From Candidatus Krumholzibacteriota bacterium (GTDB lineage Bacteria; Krumholzibacteriota; Krumholzibacteriia; JACNKJ01): DNA of 62,568 bases. Position 1 is the stretch's first letter. The number at the start of each line of letters is the position of its first letter. Positions 54,453 to 62,568 of this stretch are shown in pieces. The position numbers were made by a program, and so were the translations under genes. The notes below the pieces were generated by a model that was not told the DNA's origin, ran no database searches, and saw nothing but the letters and a program-made list of their open reading frames with translations. The stretch lies in contig JAFGBK010000084.1 in NCBI GenBank assembly GCA_016933175.1, positions 1 through 62,568 on the forward strand, read 5' to 3'.

Positions 54453-55587
54453 ATGACGGAAAATCAAGAGATTGCCGCGCTTGAAGTTAGAGTCGCTCAC
54501 CTGAAGGAGTGTCTTTGACTACCCGCGCCTGAAGCGGGACCTGGCCCGGCTGGAGTCGGCCATGGCCGCCCCGGGGTTCTGGGACGACGCCGAGGCCGCC
54601 CGACGCACCCTCGCCGAATCCACACGCCTGAAGCGCTGGATCGAACCCCTGGAAGCCCTGGCCGGGGAGGTGGGGGACCTCGCCGAGCTCGCCGAGCTGG
54701 CGGCCGGCGAGGACGACGCGGAGTCGGCCGGCGAGATGGCGGCCGAGCTCGCGCGCCTCGGCGAGCGGCTGGACGACTACGAGCTGCTGCTGATGTTCAA
54801 GGGCGAGGACGACGACCGCAACGCGATCCTCACCATCCATCCCGGGGCCGGCGGCACCGAGAGCGCCGACTGGGCGGAGATGCTCTGGCGCATGATGCAG
54901 CGCTACATCGAGCGGCGCGGGTGGGAGGTCTCGGTCCTCGACCTGCAGCGGGGCGAGGAGGCCGGCATCAAGTCCGTCACGGCCGAGGTGAAGGGGGACT
55001 TCGCCTACGGCCGGCTGCGGGCCGAGCGCGGCGTGCACCGGCTGGTGCGCATCAGCCCCTTCGATCAGGCCAAGCGGCGACACACCTCCTTCGCCTCGGT
55101 CTTCGTCTACCCCGAGGTCAAGGACGCCGGCGAGATCGAGCTGGACGAGTCGGAGATCAGGATGGAGACCTTCCGCGCCAGCGGGGCCGGCGGCCAGCAC
55201 GTCAACAAGACCAGCAGCGCCGTGCGCCTGATCCACGTGCCGACGGGGCTCATCGCCACCTGCCAGGACGAGCGCAGCCAGCACCGCAACAAGGAGGTGG
55301 CCATGAAGATCCTCCTGGCCAAGCTCTACCAGAAGCGGCGCGAGGAGGAGGAGAAGGCCCGGCGCGCCCTGGAGGACAGCAAGACCGAGATCGGCTGGGG
55401 CAACCAGATCCGCAGCTACGTCTTCCATCCCTACCAGCTGGTCAAGGACCACCGCACCAACGTGGAGACGGGCAACCTGCAGGCCGTCATGGACGGCGAC
55501 CTGGACCGCTTCGTCGAGGCCTGGCTCAAGCGCGAGGCGGGCATGGCGGTCAGCGGCGAGGCCGGCGTGAAGGGGAAGCGGGCGTGA
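54453..55587 (+). CDS. prfB: Peptide chain release factor 2, rebuilt by the element, with programmed +1 frameshift
   Basis: Terminates translation at UGA and UAA. The product is read from 54453-54515, slips +1 past TGA 54516, and continues 54517-55587: 377 residues. The first 21 codons (MTENQEIAALEVRVAHLKEC, then Leu) are element DNA; from DYPRLKRDLARLE on, the sequence is chromosomal. It contains the RF2 codon-recognition SPF (RISPFDQAK) and the catalytic GGQ (GAGGQHVNKTSS). Length and architecture are normal. The AUG has TTGGAGAG upstream. Without the frameshift only a 21-residue peptide is made, so RF2 autoregulation by UGA readthrough competition remains possible. Confidence 0.93.
54492..54514 (+). 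repeat. attR (right junction of element)
   Basis: A 23-bp partner of attL 45124-45146 (three mismatches, all in the first 12 bases). The identical core AAGGAGTGTCT is 54504-54514 and ends two bases before the UGA of the frameshift site. Confidence 0.85.
54504..54519 (+). promoter_or_regulatory. RF2 programmed +1 frameshift signal
   Basis: AAGGAG, TGT, CTT, TGA, C matches the arrangement of the E. coli prfB signal (AGGGGG, TAT, CTT, TGA, C): an internal Shine-Dalgarno three bases before CTT, then the slippery CTT and a UGA with a following C. It is exactly on the att core. Confidence 0.9.
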
Positions 55588-56006
55588 AGACCCTCGCGGT
55601 GAAGACAGGCGCGCGGCAGGAGGTGCGGGACCTCACGGCCGAGGTGGCGCGGATCGTGGCCGAGTCCGGCATCGTCGAGGGGCTCTGCCACCTCTTCGTG
55701 CCGCACACCACGGCCGGCGTCGCCGTCAACGAGAACGCCGACCCGGACGTCAAGCGGGACCTCCTCATGGCCCTGGACCGCCTGGCGCCCGACGACCTGG
55801 ACTGGCGCCACGCCGAGGGCAACAGCCCGGCCCACCTCAAGAGCGTGCTCACCGGCAGCGGCGCCACGCTGATCGTCAGCGGCGGCCGCCTGGAGCTGGG
55901 CACCTGGGGCGGGATCTACTTCTGCGAGTTCGACGGTCCGCGCGCGCGGCGCCTCCACCTGCGCCTGCAGGGCGAGGACGCCGCGGGTCGCTGGCGTCTT
56001 GTCTGA
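55584..56006 (+). CDS. YjbQ/UPF0047 family protein
   Basis: A 140-residue protein with the UPF0047 core: GLCHLFVPHTTAGVAVNENA, DPDVKRDLLMALDRL, and GTWGGIYFCEFDG with HLKSVLTGSG. YjbQ relatives have been linked to thiamin phosphate synthase-like activity; the role is tentative. GTG 55584 overlaps the prfB stop. Confidence 0.88.
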   Translation: MKTLAVKTGARQEVRDLTAEVARIVAESGIVEGLCHLFVPHTTAGVAVNENADPDVKRDLLMALDRLAPDDLDWRHAEGNSPAHLKSVLTGSGATLIVSGGRLELGTWGGIYFCEFDGPRARRLHLRLQGEDAAGRWRLV

Positions 56007-56013
56007 GGAACGG

Positions 56014-57504
56014 ATGGGCATGACCGAGGAGCACACCGGCGGCACGGCCGAGCGCCTGCGCCGTGACAAGGAGCGCAAGGTGGCCGCCCTGCGCGAGCAG
56101 GGCGTGAACCCCTACCCCTACGGCTACGCGCGGGACGCCACCACGGCCGACTGCCGCGAGCAGGCCGCGGCCTGGATCGACGGCGGCAAGACCGTCGCCC
56201 TGGCCGGCCGCCTCATGAGCCAGCGCGTCATGGGCAAGACGAGCTTCGGGCACCTGCAGGACCACCGCGGCCGCCTGCAGCTCTTCCTGCGCCACGACGA
56301 GCTGGGCGCGGAGTCCTACCAGCGCTTCGTCAAGCTGGTGGAGCCCGGCGACCACCTGGGCGCGCGCGGGCGCCTGTTCGTGACGCGCACGGGGGAGTTG
56401 AGCCTCCGCGTGGAATCGTGGACCCTCCTGGCCAAGGCCCTGCTCCCCCTGCCCGAGAAGTTCCACGGGCTGCAGGACCCCGAGCTGCGCGCGCGCCAGC
56501 GCTACCTGGACCTCGCGGTCAACGAGGACGTGCGCGACCTGTTCGAGCGGCGCTCGCGGATCCTGCGCTTCATTCGCGGCTTCTTCGACGCGCGCGGCTT
56601 CCTGGAGGTGGAGACGCCGGTGCTGCAGGCGCTCTACGGCGGCGCCACGGCCCGGCCCTTCCGCACCCGCCTGAACGCCCTGGACCTGGACCTCTACCTG
56701 CGCATCGCCGAGGAGCTCCACCTCAAGCGTCTCATCGTCGGCGGCCTGGAGCGGGTCTACGAGATCGGGAAGATCTTCCGCAACGAGGGCATGGACCGCG
56801 CGCACAATCCCGAGTTCACCATGCTGGAGACCTACGTCGCCTACTGGGACTACCACGACATGGCGGCCTTCGTGGAGGAGCTCCTCGCCGGCCTGGTGGC
56901 CGAGCTGACGGGGTCTGCGCGGCTGCCCTACGGCGACACGCACCTGGACTTCGCGCCGCCCTGGCCGCGCATCGACTACTTCGCGGCCCTGACCGAGGCC
57001 GCCGGGCGCGACCTGCGCGGGGAGGACGAGGACGCCCTGCGCGCCCTCGCCGCGGAGCGCGGCATCGCGGTCGACCCGGCCTGGCAGCGCGGGCGTCTCC
57101 TGGATGCCTTCTGCGCCAAGCTCGTCGAGCCCGGCCTGGTGCAACCCTGCTTCCTGGTGGACCACCCCCAGGCCATCAGCCCCCTGGCCAAGGAGCATCG
57201 GAGCAAGCCCGGCCAGGTGGAGCGCTTCGAGGTCTTCGCCGCCGGATTCGAGCTGGGCAACGCCTTCAGCGAGCTCAACGATCCCGTCGAGCAGCGGCGC
57301 CGCTTCGAGCAGCAGATGGGCCTGCGCGCCAAGGGCGACGACGAGGCCCAGGTGCTCGACGAGGACTTCCTGCGCGCCCTGGAGGTGGGCATGCCCCCGA
57401 CAGCGGGCCTCGGCGTGGGCATCGACCGGCTGGTCATGCTGCTGACCGGCACCGCGCACATCCGCGACGTGCTCCTGTTTCCCATGATGCGCCCCGAGGC
57501 CTGA
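56014..57504 (+). CDS. lysS: Lysyl-tRNA synthetase, class II
   Basis: A 496-residue class II LysRS. The OB-fold anticodon-binding domain occupies residues about 60-170. Class II motif 1 contains FLEVETPVLQALYGGATARP, motif 2 FRNEGMDRAHNPEFTMLE, and motif 3 GLGVGIDRLVMLLTG. ATG 56014 (after GAGGAACGG) or 56020 could be the start. prfB-lysS adjacency is a widespread gene pair, here with yjbQ between. Confidence 0.95.
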   Translation: MGMTEEHTGGTAERLRRDKERKVAALREQGVNPYPYGYARDATTADCREQAAAWIDGGKTVALAGRLMSQRVMGKTSFGHLQDHRGRLQLFLRHDELGAESYQRFVKLVEPGDHLGARGRLFVTRTGELSLRVESWTLLAKALLPLPEKFHGLQDPELRARQRYLDLAVNEDVRDLFERRSRILRFIRGFFDARGFLEVETPVLQALYGGATARPFRTRLNALDLDLYLRIAEELHLKRLIVGGLERVYEIGKIFRNEGMDRAHNPEFTMLETYVAYWDYHDMAAFVEELLAGLVAELTGSARLPYGDTHLDFAPPWPRIDYFAALTEAAGRDLRGEDEDALRALAAERGIAVDPAWQRGRLLDAFCAKLVEPGLVQPCFLVDHPQAISPLAKEHRSKPGQVERFEVFAAGFELGNAFSELNDPVEQRRRFEQQMGLRAKGDDEAQVLDEDFLRALEVGMPPTAGLGVGIDRLVMLLTGTAHIRDVLLFPMMRPEA

Positions 57505-57505
57505 G

Positions 57506-58747
57506 GTGGGCTACTCCCTCTGGCTCGCGCTGCGCCACATCGCCCACGCCCGCCGCGGCGGCTTCTTGGGGCGCGTCAGCCTGCTGGCCCTGCTCGGCGT
57601 GGCGGTGGGCGTGGCGACCCTGCTGACCGTCTTCGCCTTCGTGCAGGGCTTCCAGGGGGAGCTGCGGCGCCTGCTGACGGGCATGAATCCCGCCGTCTTC
57701 GTTTCGGCCGCGGACCGCGGCGGCCTGGCACAGACGGACTCCCTGGCCGCGGCCCTCGCCGCCCTGCCCGGCGTGCGGGCGGCGAGCCCTTTCATCCAGC
57801 AGAAGGGCGTCCTCAGTCGCGCGGACGGCGGCGCGCTGCGCCTGCGCGGGGTGATCCTGCGCGGCGTCGATCCGGCGGGGGAGCCGGGCGTGACGGACAT
57901 CCTGGCGCGCTGCGATCCGCCCTTCGCCGGCTTCACCCCGCCCGGCGGCGCGCAGGGCCTGCTGCTGGGCGCGCGCCTGGCCGACGAGCTGGGCGTGCTG
58001 CCCGGCGAGCGCGTCACCTTCACCACCGTCCTCGACGCGGCCGACATGGAGCCCCTCCACCGGAACTTCACCGTCATCGGCCTCGTGACGACGGGCCTCT
58101 ACGAGTTCGACCGGCGCTTCGCCTACGGCGACGCGGAGCTGGCGCGGCGGCTCTTCCGCGGGGACGGCGGCGCGGACGGCCTGGGCCTCCGCCTGGACGA
58201 CCCCCTGGCGGCCGACCGCGTGGCGGCCCGGCTCCGCGAGGACCTCGAGTGGACGCACTACCGCGTGGCGAGCTGGATGGAACTCAACGCCGACGTCTTC
58301 CGCTGGATGCGCACCATGCGCGCCATCCTCTTCGTCGCGCTGAGCCTGATCATCCTCGTGGCCGGATTCAACATCGCGGGCACCATGACCATCATCGTCA
58401 CCGAGAAGACCCGGGAAATCGGACTGCTGCTCTCCCTGGGCGCCAGCCGGCGCAGCGTGCTGGCCGTCTACCTGCTGGAGGGCTGGCTCATCGGCCTGAC
58501 GGGCGTGGCGGCGGGCGGCGCCCTGGGCCTGGCGGTGATCGCCTGGTTCCGGCGGCATCCCCTGGGCCTGCCCGGCGAGGTCTACTTCATCGACGCCATG
58601 CCCGTGGCCCTGAGCCCCGGGCTCTTCCTGGCCATCGGGGCGGCGGCCGTGCTCGTCGCCCTGCTGGCCCTGGTCCTGCCCGGCTGGGAGGCCCTGCGCC
58701 GGACGCCCCTGGACGCCCTCCAGGGGGAGGGGAGGATCCGTGCATGA
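57506..58747 (+). CDS. lolC: Lipoprotein-releasing ABC transporter permease (LolC/E type)
   Basis: A 413-residue inner-membrane permease of the LolC/E family. It has one N-terminal membrane helix (VSLLALLGVAVGVATLLTVF), a periplasmic MacB-like core domain, and three C-terminal helices (ILFVALSLIILVAGFNIAGT through ALVLPGWEAL). Together with LolD it extracts lipoproteins from the inner membrane. Start GTG 57506, one base after lysS; it overlaps lolD by eight bases. With only one permease gene here, the complex may be homodimeric. Confidence 0.88.
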   Translation: MGYSLWLALRHIAHARRGGFLGRVSLLALLGVAVGVATLLTVFAFVQGFQGELRRLLTGMNPAVFVSAADRGGLAQTDSLAAALAALPGVRAASPFIQQKGVLSRADGGALRLRGVILRGVDPAGEPGVTDILARCDPPFAGFTPPGGAQGLLLGARLADELGVLPGERVTFTTVLDAADMEPLHRNFTVIGLVTTGLYEFDRRFAYGDAELARRLFRGDGGADGLGLRLDDPLAADRVAARLREDLEWTHYRVASWMELNADVFRWMRTMRAILFVALSLIILVAGFNIAGTMTIIVTEKTREIGLLLSLGASRRSVLAVYLLEGWLIGLTGVAAGGALGLAVIAWFRRHPLGLPGEVYFIDAMPVALSPGLFLAIGAAAVLVALLALVLPGWEALRRTPLDALQGEGRIRA

Positions 58748-59420
58748 ACCGCTGCTGGAAGCCCGCGACCTGAGCAAGCGCTACGTCACGCCCCGCCGCA
58801 CCGTCGAGGTGCTCCGCGCCTGCAGCCTGGAGCTGGCGCCGGGCGAGAGCGTGTCCGTGCTGGGAGCCAGCGGCAGCGGCAAGAGCACACTGCTGCACCT
58901 GTTGGGGACCCTCGAGGTGCCCGACGGCGGCGGCCTGCGCTACCGGGGGCGCGATTTGCTGGCGGCCAGCTCGCGCGAGCGCAGCGAGTTCCGCCGCCGC
59001 GAGCTGGGTTTCATCTTCCAGTTCCACCACCTGCTGCCCGAGTTCTCGGCCCTGGAGAACGTCGCCTTGCCGGCCCTGATCGGTGGCCGGCCCCGCGAGG
59101 AAGCCTTCGCCGGCGCCGGCGCGCTGCTGGAGCGAGTGGACCTCGTCTCCCGCCGCGAGCACCGCCCCGCCGAGCTGTCCGGTGGCGAGCAGCAGCGGGT
59201 GGCCGTGGCGCGGGCCCTCCTGACGCGCCCGCGCCTCATCCTCGCCGACGAGCCGACGGGCAACCTCGACCGGGCCACGGGCGAGGAGGTGGCGGACCTG
59301 CTCCTGCACCTCTGCGTCGAGGCGGGCACCGGCCTGGTTCTCGTCACCCACGACCGCGACCTGGCCGCCCGCAGCGACCGGTGCCTGCATCTGTCCGGCG
59401 GCCGCCTGACGCCGGCCTGA
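58740..59420 (+). CDS. lolD: Lipoprotein-releasing ABC transporter ATP-binding protein
   Basis: A 226-residue ATPase with Walker A GASGSGKSTLLH, Q-loop FQFHHLLPEFSALENV, signature LSGGEQQRVAVARAL, Walker B LILADEPTGNLD and the H-loop VTHD. The family is MacB/LolD/FtsE-like; adjacency to the LolC-type permease makes LolD the best call. GTG 58740 overlaps lolC. Confidence 0.92.
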   Translation: MHEPLLEARDLSKRYVTPRRTVEVLRACSLELAPGESVSVLGASGSGKSTLLHLLGTLEVPDGGGLRYRGRDLLAASSRERSEFRRRELGFIFQFHHLLPEFSALENVALPALIGGRPREEAFAGAGALLERVDLVSRREHRPAELSGGEQQRVAVARALLTRPRLILADEPTGNLDRATGEEVADLLLHLCVEAGTGLVLVTHDRDLAARSDRCLHLSGGRLTPA

Positions 59421-59427
59421 TCGCCAC

Positions 59428-59456
59428 TGGCCGGCGCCGCCGGGCTGGGGTATATT
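59428..59456 (+). promoter_or_regulatory. Promoter of mcsA-mcsB-clpC
   Basis: TATATT at 59451-59456 is a strong -10, and a weak -35 (TGGCCG, 59428-59433) is 17 bp upstream. The leader before the ATG at 59479 would be about 16 nt and contains GGGAGG. Confidence 0.5.
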
Positions 59457-59478
59457 GGCGGCGACCCCGGGAGGTCGC

Positions 59479-60012
59479 ATGCGTGAGATCTGCGAGGCCT
59501 GCGGGCGCAGGGAGGCCCAGCTCCGCTTCACCGAGGTTCGCCTGGACGGAAAGCGCACGCTCCAGCTCTGCGCCCAGTGCGCGGCCGAGCGCGGCGTGCC
59601 CGTCGGGCTCGGCGACGAAGCGCTGCTCGACACCGAGCGGATCTGGACGAGCCTCCTGCGTCGCCACGCCGGCGAGCATGGGGACGAAAGCCTGGCCTGC
59701 CCGCGCTGCGGCTGGACCTACGTTCGCTTCGAGGCCGAAGGCCGTCTGGGCTGCCCGCAGTGCTACCAGACCTTCCAGGGGGACATGACGCGGCTGCTGG
59801 CCGCCTACCACGGCGACAGCCGTCACCGCGGCAAGGTGCCCCACGGCATCGGCCACCGGCTGGACCTGCAGCGGCGGATCCGCAGCCTCAAGGAGAGGAT
59901 CCAGTTCGCCGTGGGCGCGGAGCGCTTCGAGGATGCCGCGCGCCTCCGGGACGAGGTCCGCGACCTGGAGAAGGAGCTGCAGCGCCTCCTGGGCCAGGCG
60001 GGCGCGCCGTGA
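59479..60012 (+). CDS. mcsA: McsA-like protein with UVR motif
   Basis: A 177-residue partner of the McsB family. Four CxxC zinc motifs (CEACG, CAQC, CPRCG, CPQC) fill the first 100 residues. The C-terminal UVR motif (FEDAARLRDEVRDLEKELQR) interacts with Clp/UvrB-type partners. In Firmicutes McsA activates the arginine kinase McsB, which marks substrates for ClpCP. It overlaps mcsB by four bases (GTGA). Confidence 0.9.
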   Translation: MREICEACGRREAQLRFTEVRLDGKRTLQLCAQCAAERGVPVGLGDEALLDTERIWTSLLRRHAGEHGDESLACPRCGWTYVRFEAEGRLGCPQCYQTFQGDMTRLLAAYHGDSRHRGKVPHGIGHRLDLQRRIRSLKERIQFAVGAERFEDAARLRDEVRDLEKELQRLLGQAGAP

Positions 60013-61072
60013 TACCGCCCGAGCTGACGCGTGAGCTGCTGGCCGTCTCCCGGGAGGCGCCGGACCACGAGGTGGCCCTGCTCACGCGACTGCGCCTGGT
60101 TCGCAACCTGCGGGAGCCCTTTCCCACCGGGATGGCGCCGGGCGAGCGGCTGCTGCTGCGCGAGCGCCTCATGGCCGGCCTGCGCGGCTGCGCCCCCCTG
60201 GACGCCTCCCGCTGCCTGGATGCCGAGTCCCTGGCGGAGCACGAGCTCGCCTTCCTCGCCGAGGCGAGCCTCGGCCAGGACCGCATCCCGCCGGATCCCG
60301 CCGGGCTGGGCCTGGTCTTCGGCGACGACTCCCGCCTGAGCGTCCTCGTCGCCGCCGAGGACCACTTCGTCATCACCTGCCTGCGGCCCGGCCTCGCGCT
60401 CCAAGACGCCTGGGCCTGCGTGGACGCCATGGACGCCGCCCTCGAGGAGCGCTTCGAGTTCGCCTTCAGCGAGGAGTTCGGCTACCTGGCCGCGTCGCCG
60501 CGCGGCGCGGGCACCGGCCTGGCGGCGGCGGTGGTGATCCACCTGCCGGCACTGGCACTGGCCGAGGAGCTGCCCAAGGTCCTCCGCGGCCTGGGGGCCC
60601 TGCACCTGTCCCTGGCGCCCCTGGGCGGGAACGGGGACGAGACCGCCAGCGGCCTGCTCGCGGTCACCAACGCGCGGACCCTGGGCCGCGAGGAGGGGGA
60701 GATCCTGGCGTCCCTGTCTGCCACCGTCGCCAAGCTGCAGGAGTTCGAGGCGCGGGCCCGGGAGCGCCTGCTTTCCGAGGCACGGAGCTTGCTGGAAGAC
60801 CGGGTCTGGACGGCCTACGGCCAGCTACGCTACGCCCGTCTGATGGACGGGGAGAAAGCACGCGAACTCCTGGGTACACTCCGCCTGGGATGCTTGGCTG
60901 GGATCATCCAAGACGTTACATTACAGGAAGTTCAGACCATGTGGCGGCTCCTGCAGCCCGGACATCTGCAGGCCGCCGAGGGACGCGCCCTGGACGAGGA
61001 CGCCGCGGCCGAGCTCAGGGCCGCGCGGCTTCGGGACTGGCTGGGCGACCCGCGAGAGGAGGATGGAGCTCG

Positions 61073-61076
<4 letters not shown>
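60009..61076 (+). CDS. mcsB: McsB-like ATP:guanido phosphotransferase, probably catalytically degenerate
   Basis: A 355-residue McsB homologue. The N-terminal substrate motif [14 protein letters not shown] and the [14 protein letters not shown] block (normally SNQ-x-TLGRSEEEI) support the family. However, the catalytic Cys-Pro-Thr/Ser-Asn motif is ASPRG, with Ser163 in place of Cys. GTGLRAS has become GTGLAAA (Ala172), the NEEDH motif is AAEDH (115-119), and the arginine of the RG-x-x-GE loop is missing. This suggests a pseudokinase or adaptor, still coupled to mcsA and clpC by overlapping genes. Confidence 0.85.
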
Positions 61077-62377
<1,301 letters not shown>

Positions 62378-62568
62378 TTCGAGTCGGCGGCGCGCCTGCG
62401 CGACCGGGAAAAGGACCTGCGCATCAAGCTGGAGAGCCTGCGCCTGGAGGCCGCGGAGGAGGAGACTGAAGAGCGCGCGGTCGTCGACGTCGCCGACATC
62501 ACCCGCATCATCAGCGACATGACCGGCGTGCCCGCCAGCAGCGTCGAGGAGAAGGAAGGGCAGAAGCT
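62378..62568 (+). pseudogene. clpC: Continuation of clpC beyond the TAG, runs off the window
   Basis: In frame with the upstream clpC part, FESAARLRDREKDLRIKLES and later DITRIISDMTGVPASSVEEK are typical ClpC middle-domain and start-of-AAA-2 linker sequence. No start codon or ribosome site fits. Reading it requires reversion, suppression or that the TAG is a sequence error. Confidence 0.6.

Larger units (their letters stand above)
45136..54514 (+). mobile_element. Integrative element inserted in prfB at its programmed frameshift site
   Basis: A 9.4-kb element bounded by the att core AAGGAGTGTCT at 45136-45146 and 54504-54514. An integrase gene abuts the right end (stop 54401). Contents in order: unknown gene, XRE regulator, excisionase-like, small winged helix, replication organiser, three unknown genes, XerC/D-like recombinase, RHH protein, DUF6602-like nuclease, two small membrane proteins, integrase. 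It has no virion or conjugation genes. Parts (45350-46000 and 51050-53240) are visibly lower in GC than the chromosome. The right end carries a promoter, RBS and new first codons for prfB, so the essential host gene survives integration. Confidence 0.9.

Noticed and set aside
45085..54514. tRNA gene as integration target
   Set aside because: No tRNA-like cloverleaf was seen at either junction; the repeated sequence is plainly prfB coding DNA.
45136..54514. Complete prophage or conjugative element
   Set aside because: No capsid, portal, tail, large terminase, relaxase or type IV secretion genes were found; only regulation, replication-like, recombinase and unknown genes.

Overview
The window is a GC-rich chromosomal segment from a Gram-negative (diderm) bacterium. 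It encodes an LPS heptose enzyme (HldE), a BamD-type lipoprotein, a Lol-type lipoprotein exporter, a PorV/PorQ-like barrel protein, a FlgD-like C-terminal domain and a DUF4837 lipoprotein. This mix, together with an McsA-McsB-ClpC operon, points to an uncultivated lineage of the FCB superphylum (Krumholzibacteriota or Eisenbacteria-like). That placement is inference; there is no rRNA here to confirm it. No tRNA, rRNA or CRISPR array was seen, and no gene-free stretch exceeds 300 bases.

Layout. 163-4184: hldE-sucC-sucD-ndk. 4264-11215: the classical yceD-rpmF-plsX-fabH-fabD-fabG-acpP-fabF-rnc fatty-acid cluster, in which rnc appears to start at a non-canonical ATC. 11326-15258: HNH nuclease, exported hydrolase, M28 peptidase (minus strand) and a lipoprotein. 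15287-23348 (minus strand): a four-gene envelope operon with a 1673-residue repeat protein, a PorV-like protein and another barrel-like protein. 23464-30643: PLP aminotransferase, tatA, an ECF sigma/anti-sigma pair, DUF4837 lipoprotein and aroB. 30729-38755: TPR protein, aroQ, accB, pilT, accC, ftsK, rimO. 38814-45082: one tight operon of exported protein, TPR lipoprotein, bamD, nadD, polA and coaE, which originally continued into prfB, yjbQ, lysS and lolC/D.

The main discovery is a 9.4-kb integrative element (about 45136-54514) inserted exactly at the programmed +1 frameshift site of prfB (release factor 2). The original prfB start and first codons remain as a 22-codon orphan behind coaE. 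At its other end the element supplies a new promoter, ribosome binding site, start codon and 21 substitute codons. These rebuild the SD-like AAGGAG, TGT, CTT, TGA, C frameshift signal in front of the intact prfB body. The two junctions share an 11-bp core inside a 23-bp imperfect direct repeat. The element carries an XRE repressor, an excisionase-like protein, a second small winged-helix protein, a replisome-organiser-like protein, several unknown genes, two tyrosine recombinases and, between the recombinases, a lower-GC cargo with a DUF6602-like PD-(D/E)XK nuclease and small membrane proteins. No capsid, tail or conjugation genes were seen, so it resembles a phage-satellite-like or mobilisable integrative element with candidate defence cargo. 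It invites comparison with the SXT/R391 family at prfC.

Downstream, prfB-yjbQ-lysS-lolC-lolD now depend on the element-borne promoter or on read-through. The window ends with mcsA-mcsB-clpC. There McsB has lost the catalytic cysteine and several phosphate-binding residues of arginine kinases, and clpC has an in-frame TAG after 434 codons with the frame continuing beyond it. At least ten host promoters fit one pattern: TTGAC-like -35, a 17 (sometimes 18) bp spacer, and TA-N4 as the -10.
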